Shown: one piece after another, positions 1-11,702 of the stretch | How the letters are laid out: the number at the start of each line of letters is the position of its first letter | How positions within the stretch are numbered: the first letter of the stretch is position 1 | Source of the DNA: Nematostella vectensis | Lineage: Eukaryota > Cnidaria > Anthozoa > Actiniaria > Edwardsiidae | DNA: 64,000 nucleotides | Reading direction: 5' to 3' | Assembly (NCBI RefSeq): GCF_932526225.1 | Contig: NC_064040.1 | Span: forward strand, 11,508,856 to 11,572,855 | Program-made: the position numbers and the translations under genes | Notes under the pieces: model-generated | What the model was told of the DNA's origin: nothing | The model's input: only the letters and a program-made list of their open reading frames with translations | The model's database searches: none

Positions 1-717
1 CTTGCAAGTAGCGTCGTTTCGTCAACATGTAGCTTTTACAAAACTCTAGCCTTATTGTATAAGTTTTCCATATAAAAAATTATATGTGACGTAACAGTGT
101 TCTGATACTTGATGGTTTGAGGCCAAATAAATGTGTCGGGGTTGGTAGGAGGGATTTGTAATTAATTTCTTTCTGTGCTCACGGAATTTCTTTCCGTGAC
201 CACGAAATTTTTTACGTGCTCACGGAATTTATTTCCGTGCTCACGGAGTCCTTCCGTGAACACTGCGTGCGCACGAAATCTCAACCGAGTGAGAAAAGAA
301 ATCTTCTATTGAATGGCCTCATACTTTCCAATGTTGAATATCTTTGCTACCCAACCATATTTAGCAAGTGTTTTCAGGCTTATTCTGGGTTCCTTGGAGC
401 TGGGAAAGTTTTGTTTGGCTTTGGGGCAAAGAGACTTAAAAAAACTGTTATGATTATGGGGCCGCCTCTCTGTCATGTTTTCTTTATTCGTAGTTCTGAC
501 TTGTGTGTCTTAAGAAATGTTTCTGAGTTTAAGCTTTTAATTACGAATTGGTCAGAAATCAAAGTTTATTTATGGCCTCAAAGTAGTTAATCCAATAAAT
601 TCATTCATCCTATGCGACACAGTAGTCAAAGATGGAGAATATTGGCTATGTAAATGACATAGACGAAAATAAATATCGTCCCCGATCGAACCAAACACTG
701 TGCTAACAGGACTCAAA
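1..717. other. Non-coding stretch with short tandem repeat
   Basis: No gene is recognised here. An imperfect tandem repeat of about 21 bp lies at roughly 174-265; its core is CTCACGGAATTTCTTTCCGTG and close variants. The open frame crossing 216-590 reads through this repeat and has no recognisable domain, so it is not called. Confidence 0.5.
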
Positions 718-1250
718 AAGTTGAAGCGCGCTCAAGATAGCGCCTCTATAACTACGGTAAAGTTTATATTGTCCCTCTGAGTTCATGTGAACTCCATCAG
801 GCAGCAAAATATCTTGGCCGTGGAGACCTCGTGGAGACCTCGGTGTTTCCACACCATGACATTTTCCAGGTCCCCCAAAACCACCTCAAGATACCGGTTG
901 AGGACCCTGATTTCGTTTGTTGTTATACACACCGTCCTTCCGTGGGATTACTGTGCACACGCACACGACCTTGACCGCAAAACTCCGCATGATGTCGTGG
1001 ACCAGTTCCAGAACCGACGATCTCCGGCTTGTTTTTTTTTTTTTTGAAGATCATTCGTCCCGAGTTCTAAGATCATAAATGTCGGGATCATAGCGAGATA
1101 TTGTCGCCCAGTCGCGTTCTTTGTGTGATTTGACCGTACTGTCACCTACACCAAACAGCCTTACTGAACAGCCATGAAGCCGAAAATCCTTGCTCGCTCG
1201 TGAATCAAAGTTTGCGGCAAGGTCGTCGCGAAGCCATCATACAAAAGAAT
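718..1250 (-). pseudogene. SGNH/GDSL-hydrolase-like fragment, decayed
   Basis: Read on the minus strand this stretch resembles the C-terminal half of an SGNH-type esterase. A GTNDL block (1047-1061) matches the GxND oxyanion-hole block III. A DGVH block (787-798) matches the catalytic DxxH of block V and is followed by a conserved-looking run ending YKLYRSYRGAIL. Between the two blocks a poly-T tract of about 14 bases (1032-1045) and frame changes break the reading frame, and no start codon or N-terminal GDS block is visible. Esterase domains of this type are known in ORF1 of some CR1-like LINEs and in cnidarian multigene families. I cannot decide between a LINE relic and a decayed host gene. 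The motifs and breaks are seen; the family is recognised; the origin is open. Confidence 0.5.
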
Positions 1251-2347
1251 GCCAGGGAACTATACTTTTGATTTAAATATGTTTGCTAAGACTGCAAGAA
1301 ATTTAGAAAGAAAAACAACAATTGGAATCCATAGGGCGAAATCATTCAGAAAACCGACTGCTTCGGAATCAACGAAGAAATTCAATAGGAAAGCTGTCAA
1401 ATAACGACAGAATAAAAAATATAATCAGAGTAGCCAACTGGCAAAGGCAGCAAAAGAAAAGACCGAAAATGGCCATAAAACAACGGGAAATTTGTAATAA
1501 AATACACAATTGAAAGAGCTGCAAGCCGTGAAGTGAGAACGGCGCACAAATTACCTCTAATTGCCTCAACGGTTGAAGAATTCCAATCGAGGAACATGAA
1601 AGAATCAATGTTAGCCATTAGAAAGATGTGTCAGCATAAATATGAGTTTAAAAATAGAAACATATAGGTGAATAAATAAGAAAGGTAAAGAACTGACTTG
1701 AAGTTGGTTTGATGAAAAGGCGCCAACTGACTCTTGCGAAAGCCAAGAGGGGGTCTAGGGATTGCCCAATGTGCACCCTATCTCGTGATGACGTCACCGG
1801 AAGTGAAATATACTCTACATTTCGGCCATAAAATTTATTTTGATGTTCAAAATTCCATATTTTGACAATGGAATCATTTCTGTTACATTGCTTTGATGCG
1901 CTTTTGAAGGTCGTCTACGCCTTGGATGAATACTTGTGTATCCGACTCTGGTTATGTTTAGTATGCATTTCTGACGTTTTGGGGCTGGGCCTATATTTTC
2001 TAGGCGGATAGGGACGTTATAGTAATGGAGGTGTTAACTCATTGATTATGGAATTTATATAATGGCATTATATTATCTGCCACGTTCTATGAGCAGTACA
2101 TTAATCTTTATATATATTAGAATGCCCACTTTGGAATTGCCCATATACGTTTTACGAGCCAAATTGAGGATCCATGGCTGAAGAAAAAAAGATTGACATA
2201 AATTCAGGTAACAACAACAACAGCAAAAATTAGTGAGAAAATGCTTCGTTCTTACTTTTTCGATGTGGATAATTTTACATATCCAATTTAAATTATTTGA
2301 GTGTAATTTGATTTGGTATGAGCAATCTGTGCAACAAAGATTTTCAT
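1251..2347. other. Intergenic, no gene recognised
   Basis: AT-rich sequence downstream of gene B. It has short open frames only, none with recognisable motifs, and no clear repeat. Confidence 0.4.
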
Positions 2348-4903
2348 TTAGTAGTTTATTTGGTAAACATCGTTTCTCCAGAATCCCCCGGTACCACCCC
2401 CACAACCTGAACCGCTACCATACTTGGAATAGGTATTATGTGCGTCTGCGCCCGTATAGCACTCATCGCCATACTGCATTGCGAATGCTCTGTACCCATG
2501 ACTCACAGCCTGCTGATAGCAATATTGCAGTGTAGCTGGACTTTCCTCAAATCCCTTAATGGCACGATCGGTATTATCTACGTAGCATCCAAGGTGCGTA
2601 TAGGTTATTGCTAGGGGAAAAAACAGATGATAAGTCAGATCTCAATTGATTCCAAGTGCCTCCTTCCTCTCTCAAAAATACACAGACAAACTCACGATAA
2701 AGGGGAGAAAGGAAGTTACAAGTTTCATCTTACTTTACGTGTGCCTAAGCGGTAAAGAAGATGAAACCAACAAGGGATATTAGTAGTATAGCATGCATGG
2801 AATAAGCCCCGAATTTGTTGAGTTACTTGCTTTTGCGGAGGAACTCCTCCTCTACCAGTCGCCTTGGTAACCCCGGAGGAACAAAGGAATGAAAAGAACA
2901 AAGGATTCGGAGGAGCATGTGGAGGAACAAAGGAATGAGCTGGACAAAGGAATGGAGAGAGTGGGAGAAACAAGGGGAAGGGAGGTGCTTAACGGAGAAG
3001 TGTGAGAAGCTTCTTCATGGTAACATGACTCTGATTTTTTTATTAGTCAGTATGAGAAGTCGCTTAGGTAAGACGAACCCGGCCATCGGCGATTGGTATG
3101 AGACTGGGCTGGATTCTTTTATTATAACTTTTTTTTTTTATAAGAACGTCCAGCCAGAGATTTCACCCAATTTTAATAACATGCTAATAACATCCGAGGC
3201 TCAGATAGCAGAATATTTTCCCTTTTAGTCTTTTGTGTTTTTCATTGGTATCAACCTTAAATTTTATATTGCTATTGATCATTTGTGTAATTCTGCTCCT
3301 AATAATTCATTGGGTACTATATTTTATGAGCACTAAGATTTAAGAACATCGTTAAGAACATTGTCTTAAAATGCTCCAAAAATAAGAACGGCCAAGCCAC
3401 AACTGAAAATTAGACGTACTTATAAAGAAAGAGTGTATTTTTTTTTCCGATTGCCCCAGCTGTTTGATTCCGATATGAAGTCTAGACCTTTTCAGAGAGT
3501 TATAGCAGATGAAACTCAATTTTTACTTTGATAACGTAAAGGAAAAACGTTCAATTCCGATAATATAGCTCAATTCAGATTCGCTTGCCCTTTTCCAACA
3601 ACCCTTTTCCAACAAATATACATATACTTTGAACTCACTAGGTCGTAAATTTATCGTGATAGTGTCGTAAATTGAGAACTGTCGACATTTATTTATAGAC
3701 ATTTGTCAGCATGTAGAAAATTCCTGTCATTAAAATTACGATTTCATAGTGTACATAGACAACGAAAACCATTCAATACCGACAACAAAGCTCAATTCAG
3801 AATCGCTTGCTCTTTCTAAACAATTATAGAATATTTTGAACTTACTAGGTCGACAATTATAGTTATGTGAATAAATTAAAAACTAACGGGCATTTAGTCC
3901 AGGACCTTTTCCGACTGTCGGGCATATAGCCACTGCGAATTTAAATTGGCTGCAGCATAATATTAGTTTTGATGACCAACCATATCGGAAACCGCTCCTT
4001 TCATTGCTTCCATTGTATATTTGCCTGTTGCGAGCGTTTTGATCCGTATATCATTTAATAATGATAGAGCTATTCAATTTGAATTATTCACCTCTCCCAC
4101 AGTGTTTTCCATTAAACTCTGGGGAACAAGTGCATCGGAAAGCGCCTTCATCTGTCTGCTGGCAGGTTCCGCCGTTCAAGCAGGGCTTGTGATTACAATT
4201 CTAAGGAATCAAAATGAAGAAATCAAGATTTTGAATATTAGTTAAAATTTATGGAAATATGAAACAAAACATTTGGTCCAAGAAACTTTTTTATTATTTT
4301 AACCACACTTTAACCCCCCCCCCCCCCCCCCCAAAGACATATATAACTGTGGATTTGCTATGTTCATGGGTGGAAGGAGAAAGGTGTTCAATTATGTGTT
4401 ATGGGTGTTCAAAGGAAATGGACAATTTCATCAGCATATGACTAAGCTCTTTTAAAAGCAAAAATAACCAGAAAAGTAAGTAAATTTGTTACGGTAATGT
4501 CTGAAATGTCATGTCAGGATAATATGTCAGGAAACCTGACCTTTATTTCTTTTGTGTAAACATCGAAATCCAACTCCTTAACAAGCCTGTTAAGGCTCGC
4601 CTGTGCAACCCCTTTCAGCAGCCCATCTCCATGACTTTTTTTATTATAGTTGACAGTTTGGCAGGTTTCACCGAAACGGACACACTCGAAAACACAAGCA
4701 AAATTATCTGTGACTTTAACCGTCTTTAGGATCCAATGCCCTCCAACATAAAGCTTGTAAGACTCTGTTCCGTGAAAGAACGTTGAATGAGATGTGTCAT
4801 CGGCTGATGTAAGCTGAAGGGTGTCCGATGGCACAAAGAGCAAGAGAACTGTATAAGTAATAACAGGAAACGTAGCTCTCATCGTGGTAGAGGAGGAAAA
4901 CAA
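2348..4903 (-). CDS. Gene B: secreted PAN-like/EGF/WSC-like protein (3 exons)
   Basis: Rebuilt from three exons. Exon 1 (4541-4903, 121 codons) has a hydrophobic signal peptide and a PAN/apple-like module (ACVFECV, ETCQTVNY). Exon 2 (4092-4200) is one EGF-like domain with six cysteines (NHKPCLNGGTC, then FRCTC, then HC). Exon 3 (2348-2610) is a WSC-like cysteine-rich domain (LGCYVDNTDRAI, GYRAFAMQYGDECYTG) ending in TAA. Splice signals fit: donor GTCAGG after exon 1 (phase 0), acceptor TTAG, donor GTGAAT after exon 2 (phase 1), acceptor CCCCTAG. The joined frame is 244 aa with no transmembrane segment after the signal, so an extracellular role, perhaps carbohydrate or matrix binding, is inferred. 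A second Met at codon 8 would also give a signal peptide. Compared with gene A the PAN module is six residues shorter and has lost the cysteine of the Cys-Glu-Leu-Leu motif. The 1.5-kb intron 2 holds repeats. An undetected extra exon there is possible. Confidence 0.7.
3139..3426 (+). mobile_element. MITE, TATAAGAACGTC family, copy 1
   Basis: The ends TATAAGAACGTC (left) and GACGTACTTATA (right) are near-perfect inverted repeats around about 290 bp of non-coding AT-rich DNA. It shares internal blocks such as CCGAGGCTCAGATAGCAGAA and ATGCTCCAAAAATAAGAACG with copies near 9.0, 35.2, 49.0 and 63.0 kb. It lies in intron 2 of gene B. No transposase is present, so it is non-autonomous; the superfamily is not assigned. 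Confidence 0.7.
3540..3930 (+). repeat. Dispersed repeat shared with 10.75 kb
   Basis: Two related sub-segments (about 3540-3690 and 3755-3930) contain AAAGCTCAATTCAGA, CGCTTGC and CACTAGGTCG/ACTAGGTCG, and the second ends near GACTGTCGGGCATATAGCC. The same blocks occur in reverse orientation at 10755-10945. It lies in intron 2 of gene B. Confidence 0.5.
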
Positions 4904-6968
4904 AATGCTTTTCCTCTTGGCGGTTTTAACTATTTAATTATTTTTGCATAACAATTGGAATGTCTCTGATTGAAATTTTGTTTGTAAAAGTTTTGGCTGA
5001 ACAAGAGATCTCATAGTGTTCGGAAATGGTAGATGGTTTTTCGCATCCAGAAAGTAATAATTGAAGTAAAACAGGTGAACATCATACTATTAAAAAGATA
5101 TATTATCTAAGTTTAGTTCTTTTAAGCTTTAATTAATGATTTGAAAATAATTCATTTGAAGGATTTTTCATAAATGTAGGATTTATTTCATAAACCGGAG
5201 GTAATCCTTTTTTTCTATACTCTCAGCTTAGAAAGGCTAGCCATATTTTTTTACCACCGGGCTGCCTGCTCATGATAGCCGTTGCGGCCTTTCAAACACT
5301 TGCTATGTTGACATTATTTGAGTGGTCTTCAATCGCGGCTTTGAGTTTTGCTTCAATCTACTTTAAAGTTAATAAGACAACCACATTTCGTAGAAGAGGT
5401 GTTTTTGATAATGTTCGAGACTTGCCTCAAGTTATTAAAATAATTTGAGTGAAATGGGAACCATGTCTGCTTTGAAAATTTTTCTTGATTAGATGGGGGT
5501 GGGGGTATATGAGTGTGTGTGTTTGGAGGGGGGGGGGAGTTGAAAACTTTCCGTTGACCAAAAGGATTGCCCTGAGTTTGAATGGTTTTAACCTTTCCAA
5601 AAATAATAATCCGAAAAAATAAGAAATTAAAATGAAGCATTTAAGTTAGAAATATTCAATTAGAGCACTTTATCTGCCTCATGCATCTGCCAATGTTTTT
5701 CATTAACCAATATTTGACAACCACCTCAAAACCAGCGACTTATCTTGGCAGTTCTTGTTACAATACCTTACAATAGTTCTGAGTAGAGTAGTTACAAGAC
5801 ATACGTATTATACTGAGAGAAACACCAGGAAGAGGACGTAAATGCCGGTACAACAAGGGATAGTCTATCATTATCATTAAAATCTATATCAGGTAAGCCA
5901 TTTAATGATTCAATTTTCCTTTTTTTTAGAGTTTTGACCAGTTATCACCAATTACATTTGCAGCGGATGAAAGGAGAGAACGACGAGGAACATCAAAAGA
6001 TGGGCAATCAAAAAAGGAATGTTTACACATTTTCAGATCCATAACAGAAAACAGAAAAAAAAAACGGTGGGAAACGGTTTCAAACCGCCTTTCACGGGAA
6101 TTTGCAGAGTAGCAGATATTTTTTTATTGATTTGCATGGTAATTCATTTATAAATCTGGGAACCCATTGATACGACGGGCTCATATTTTGTTTGATGTAT
6201 ATAATACTTGCATATAGCCTGATTTATCAGACGGCACGTGATCGTTCGTTTCATTTGGAATTAAATAGTTGACTGACCGTGCACTAAGGAGAAGCATGTA
6301 CTGTTAGGCTGAACCACATAGCAGCGGAAAGTGCACCGTTGTTGAATAAAAGAACATGTCTTTATTGATCTCGGGGGAAAATGTCCGAAAGCTTTAACAA
6401 ATGCAGAATATTTCTACCCGTATACACTAGGAACTTTGACCACATATCGCCTGTTTTAAATGACCTTGGATGACCCTTATTGAAAATTACCTCGTATACT
6501 TGATAGTCACAATGATCTATAAATGGACTAACAAACCTGAAACCTAAGTCCTCTTGAAGGAAGCCGCTCCACATTACATAGTCATAACACTAGAAATAGA
6601 GATAATATCATCCTTCCTCTGAGTCGCCTATCAAGCATTGAACAGTCTCTATCCGCAAACTAGAAATTCTGGGACAATGTTCAGAATAAGGGAAAAGCCA
6701 GAAATCGCTAGTACATAGATATAATGATTAGATTGATTTTAATACCGTAATTATTATCATTAGTAGTATATTTAGTAGTATATTATAGTATATGAGAATA
6801 GTAGTACATCATTACTTTTTAAATTCCATCATTGTACATGATTATTATAGTAGGGTTTACATTCGTTAACCTTACAGATGTAAATTAATCCAGAAAACCC
6901 GTTAAGTGACGATTAATAAAGTATTTGTACGCTTTGGTGAATTCTTGGCTGGTCGGCCAGCCGGTCGG
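4904..6968. other. Intergenic between genes B and A
   Basis: About 2.06 kb separating gene B's first exon from gene A's last. It contains a G/T-rich low-complexity tract (5494-5542). No further exon with EGF, PAN, WSC or F5/8C character was seen. The open frame at 6362-6574 (minus) has no recognisable domain. Confidence 0.4.
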
Positions 6969-9736
6969 TTAGGTACACCCATAGAGCTCCACTCTCATCG
7001 AGATATGGTTGTGCCACGCCTTGACAACAAATCGGACATATCTTGCACTGACAGGAGACGGAAGATAATGGCCCACAGCGGTGGATTGGTCCGTGTTTCC
7101 TTGAAATTCCTGAAGTTTAAAATATCACAACGTTGTTATTGAAGATTTTCCCGGAGAAACAGCTTAATAATATCAAATCAGCCCGCACATAACGTTCTTT
7201 TTCTCCTTATGAAGAAACCGTTGTCGTTTTAGGGGTCTGGTATCGATGAATTTTAGTTTCTTTTCAGAGGCTTTCTCCATTCGCTAAAAATGGTCACAGT
7301 CACTGTTTTTCTCTGACTACAATTCATAAAGTTTGCGAAGCACCTGCGGTACGGCAGCCTTAAAAATGAAAAGAATCGTGCAGGTTTTCCAAATAAGAAA
7401 TATATTACTTTCCTTATATGGAAGTGACCGCGTCTGGGAAAAACGACAATTTTGGCTAAATTTTCTTGATATGTTAGAGAAGGTAATTGCAATGATATCT
7501 CAAAGGTCAGGGGCGGATCCAGAAGTTCAAGTTGGGGCCGGCTGCATAATTGTTCTTCCCTAGATTTCCTTCTTTTGGTTGTTATGTTGAAGCCAAATGC
7601 CTGAAAATAGTGGGGCCTGGGCCCGCTCGGCCCACAGATCCGCCCTTGAAGGTTAAACGCATAAATTTCTATAGAATATCGTGAGCCTCTGAAAACGTTT
7701 TATTTAACTTGCACTCACCTTAATAGCCCCTCCTTCGGAGCAGAATGACCAGGTAGCTTGGTCCAGACTGTACTGTATCACATAGCGCGTCACCCACTGG
7801 TAACCAGCGAAATTCGGTCTACCTTGAGTCGCAACTTTTGTGATTGTCTTCTCTGAGCCAAGATCGACTTGCAGCCATTGATCAATAACATTGATACTTG
7901 CTGACCAGGAGCCAACACTGCCGCCAAGGATCATGGGATTGTTCAAGCGCGCTCGCCATGGTTCATGGTAAACTCCCCAAATTGTAGAGGCTGTTATTTG
8001 TGAGTTGAGAATGTATCCACTTTCCACCCCTAACGCGACGGCACAATCTGTGAAAAAAAATAATGATAAGTTTCAAATATTCTCATTTCATGACGTTAAA
8101 AATTTTATTATGAACACTGATTGAACATCGAGTGTCAAGGAAGTAAATGGTTTAGGTAGCAAAAGGGGCAGCTTGCGCCAATAAGCTGTGTATCTTATGA
8201 GGCCGAGGTGCTATTAGTGAAAATATAATTGATTTTATACCCAGCATTTCCTCTTAACTCAAAGTCGGGACGGTGTTGCAAGTGGTTTGATGTTATAGAA
8301 ATGCTGACCTTATATATTAGTCGCATGACAATACCCTCGTGAGTCTAGAAAATGTTAATACGGCTGCGAGGTGTGAAAAGTTTTTAACAGCATCAATCAA
8401 ATGCATTATTGTAAGCAGGGTTGTGACTTGATTGCAACAAAAAAAATGAAAATTGAGCACAAATTATTTTGATGCTGTGGTGATAACTGATTGCTCGAAG
8501 CTGACCCTTTTAATTTATTTGCAAAGAGGAGCTACTTTATCAACTAGATCGAATTAACTTTAGCGCATTACGCATACCTTTCTCACATAACTTCCCAATG
8601 TACCCTTTAGGGCAAGTGCAGCGGTATGCATATTCATCTGTCTTCTGGCAGATTGCTCCATTCAGACAAGGCTTATGGTAACACAGATTCTAGAGAAGGT
8701 AGAGAAGCATCTTTTATTAAATCCAGCGAATCCACATCTTGAATCGAAGCACTAAATAAAGCCGTCTAATTGATTATGAGCGCTCATTCCAAAGGTGCTA
8801 AGAATTCGCGGATACGTGTTTGGACTAGACAGCTCAATAAAAAAAGATGGCTACTTATATTGACTAATAGTAATGTTACTGAGTTTGTATATTAGGAATA
8901 TAGTTTATGCTATCTTTTTAAGTTGTTGAAAAAGGGAGACTCTCAATTTAGCATAGAATAGTATACACCATAAGTACACACCATTTTATATAAGAACATT
9001 TTTATAAGAACGTCCAGCCTGAGATTTTACAAAATTTTAAGAACATGCTAAGAACACGCCGAGGCTCAAATAGCAGAAAATATTGTCTTTTTTAGTCCTG
9101 ATGCGTTCTAAAACGCAGAATCAAATTGTGCTCATAGTAACAACGTTATTTGTGCTATTGATAATTACTTAATTGGGTATTATATTCTAAAACTAAAATT
9201 ATACACTAAAATTATACAACCGCGTTTAAGAATATATCCAGCCTTAAAATGCTCCAAAAATAAGAACGGACCAGCCTTAACTGACAATTAGACGTTCTTA
9301 TAAAAAAATTAGTGTAATAAATGAACGATTAATATACAGCGTAATAACTTTCAAATAAGAAAAAAAACCTCACCGTTATCTCGATCGCGTATATGTCGAA
9401 ATCCAAGTCATTGATCGCCACCGCACTAAAATTCGTTTTCTCGCCGACTCCAAGCAATTCACACATGTGTGAGCTGTCTTCATTACTCGTTTTCTTATAG
9501 TTGACTGTCTTGCAGGTTTCGCCGTAATGAAAGCACTCAAGCACACAAGCTAACCGATCCGCAACTAAAACAGTTCTTAATACTCCCTGCGCTCCAACAT
9601 ATAGTTTTTGAGACTCTTTTACAACGAAGAATCTTGATTGGTATCTGTCTTCTGCAGCAGTTAGCTTTATAACTTGTTGTAACGCCAAGAACATTAGAAC
9701 GCCACAAGTAATCAGGGAAGACACACTCCGCTTCAT
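6969..9736 (-). CDS. Gene A: secreted PAN/EGF/F5-8C (discoidin) protein (4 exons)
   Basis: Exon 1 (9374-9736, 121 codons) starts at ATG with a signal peptide, then a PAN-like module (ACVLECFHYGETCKTVNY, HMCELLG). Exon 2 (8578-8689) is one EGF-like domain (CYHKPCLNGAIC, YRCTCPKGYIG). Exons 3 (7719-8047) and 4 (6969-7109) form one F5/8 type C domain: opening Cys, a WLQVDLG core, IQYSLDQATW, then GNTDQSTAV, ARYVRF, and a closing VELYGC before TAA. Donors GTGAGG, GTATGC and GTGAGT and acceptors CTAG, CACAG and TTCAG keep one frame with intron phases 0, 1, 0; the product is 314 aa. Discoidin domains bind carbohydrate or phospholipid and PAN modules bind protein or sugar, so a secreted adhesion or recognition role is inferred. 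Gene A lies upstream of gene B on the same strand and shares its first two exons. MITEs sit in introns 1 and 3. No poly(A) signal was identified with confidence. Confidence 0.82.
7508..7648. mobile_element. Short MITE, CAGGGGCGGATC ends, TSD AAGGT
   Basis: A 141-bp element in intron 3 of gene A. The left end CAGGGGCGGATC and right end GATCCGCCCTTG are 11/12 complementary, and AAGGT is duplicated directly outside (7503-7507 and 7649-7653). It contains no coding sequence. Confidence 0.7.
9000..9303 (+). mobile_element. MITE, TATAAGAACGTC family, copy 2
   Basis: Same orientation and layout as the 3.1-kb copy. The left end is TATAAGAACGTCCAGCC and the right end GACGTTCTTATA, with a shared interior (CCGAGGCTCAAATAGCAGAA, TGATGCGTTCTAAAACGCAG). 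It lies in intron 1 of gene A, about 70 bp from the exon 1 donor. The best-preserved ends of the family are here. Confidence 0.75.
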
Positions 9737-10754
9737 TTCAAAGAAGAGTAAAGCAACCTCTACAGCATTATCAACTCACTTGATACACCAGCCACGGTCT
9801 GCCATGGCTGAAAGCGGTAGATTTTCTTGCCAAGATTTGAGACGGAAAATGAAGTTTTCAAAATTAATACGCTAACTCTAAACCACAAATATTTGTTTAA
9901 GTCACTGTAAAAATATTAAAGGGCAGGTGGACTGTTTTATTATTGCATTTTTAATTAGTAAATACAGCATGATGATTATATTGTACGATCCTGTTATATT
10001 GTATAAGATAAGGTCCTCAAATTTTCCTCAAAATGTTTTCTTTTTGAGTTTTCTGTAATTTTGTGTAAAAAAAAGAAAAGAAAATTCTAAACTGAAACAA
10101 AAAACTCAAGGATACGTTATTCGCCTTTTGAATAATATCATATGACATTGTTATAAGGCCGTGTTATTAATTTAGCAGTTATTGATGAATTTTTCTAACT
10201 TAATAATTAATTACTTTCTTTTATAACTGATGAATAACGTTTAGTTGAGTCACCTTTCAGCGACCTCCGACGCGCAAAAAGCGTTTTATGTCGTTATATT
10301 CTACAAATGACGGGACAAAGGGTGTAGGAATTACCAATTTACTAGGACAACGTTAACAATACCGAATACAATATTAGAGTTACAAACCGAGTCCACCTGA
10401 ATTCACAATTTGCCATTAGAATTTATCTTAAAAGAGGGAAAATTTGAACACGGTAAAGCGTTATGTAACTGGTAACGTCAATTGAATAACCAACTTGAAT
10501 TAACAGAAATCGGCTTTTGCTTGTTTGCTTTGCTTAATGAGGAAAATGCCCATTTAGAACGCGCGTTCTTATTATGCCCAATATAACGCATTGTGCATGC
10601 TTATAGTTGAACCTGATCGATCTATTATTTATTCATGATACCTAGAATCTTATTCCGTGCCTTTTTACAGGCTCGATACAAAAAGGATTCGATTTAGGAC
10701 CTACGTTCTTCGTCCCCTTTAGTCTTCAATCACTTCTGAGCTAACAAAACGCAG

Positions 10755-10945
10755 TGGCTTATATATTCCCGACAGTCGGGAAGGTCCTCAATGGACTAAA
10801 TGCCCGACAGTTTTCAATGTCTTCAAATAACCAAGTAAATTGTCGACGTATTCCATATTTCTTGAGAAAGGACAAGCAAATCTAAATTGAGCTTTGTTGT
10901 CGGCATTAAATGTTTTCCGTCTTCTATTTCCCGACGTCCCTTAAT
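10755..10945 (-). repeat. Inverted copy of the 3.5-3.9 kb repeat
   Basis: Contains CCCGACAGTCGGGAAGGTCC, ACTAAATGCCCGACAG and AAATTGAGCTTTGTTGTCGG. These match, in reverse complement, segments around 3.76-3.93 kb. Confidence 0.55.
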
Positions 10946-11505
10946 TAGTATCGATTTGTATTGGCTAATTGATGACCAATCGAAAGTCACACTAAGATCG
11001 TCATTCAATCACATCGATTGACATCGATTGATATCGATTTACATCGATAACTTGCAGAGACCACAGAGGGAGGATTTTGTTGCGCGTGTGTCGCCGTATT
11101 TGAGAGGCGAGGCCAAATTAAATTGCGCTGGATAATAGCTCTTTAGCCCGGTCTTTAGACATACACCAATATGTATGCATAGGCTTCACAGTTTAAAGTC
11201 CCAGTATAAGATACTCGTGAACATTTTGTTTGGTAGTCAGGGATCTCGAAGGAATCTTTCGAGTGGGTGAAAAATGTTCAAATTTGGGGGTGTATTGATT
11301 GTAGCGTAGCATTTTTCGTGGGCTATGAAATTTAAGAGATGACAAGCTTTTCGCATTTTTGCAGGGCATTTAATTTTTCTGACGGAGAAAAGGGGAAAAT
11401 ATGTGTGTACTAGTCAACCCCTGAAAAGTCACGGTTCGTGAATGGGCTTTCGACGATAAATTTCACTTTTTTCTTGCGGGCGTATCTGTTTTCAGTCTGT
11501 TTTTT

Positions 11506-11702
11506 GTAAATTCAGCTCAAAAATAGCCAGGAGTCAATGGGTTAACTGGTTAAGAAATACACTTCTCAAGCGTCAAGAAACGCATTAACTTGGCATGGTT
11601 TGGCATGTAAATTCAGCCCAAAAATAGCCAGGAGTCAATGGGTTAACCGGTTAAGAAATACACTTCTCAAGCGTCAAGAAACGCATTAACTTGGCATGGT
11701 TT
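11506..11702. repeat. Tandem duplication, about 101-bp unit x2
   Basis: Two adjacent near-identical copies starting at 11506 and 11607. Each begins GTAAATTCAG and runs through GCCAGGAGTCAATGGGTTAA to ACTTGGCATGGTTT, with only scattered substitutions. This implies a recent local duplication. Confidence 0.85.

Noticed and set aside
216..590. 124-codon plus frame
   Set aside because: Begins inside a tandem repeat at a non-ATG codon and has no domain.
6362..6574. Possible extra exon between genes A and B
   Set aside because: No domain, no splice signals in a fitting phase, and gene A already closes at its F5/8C terminal cysteine and stop.
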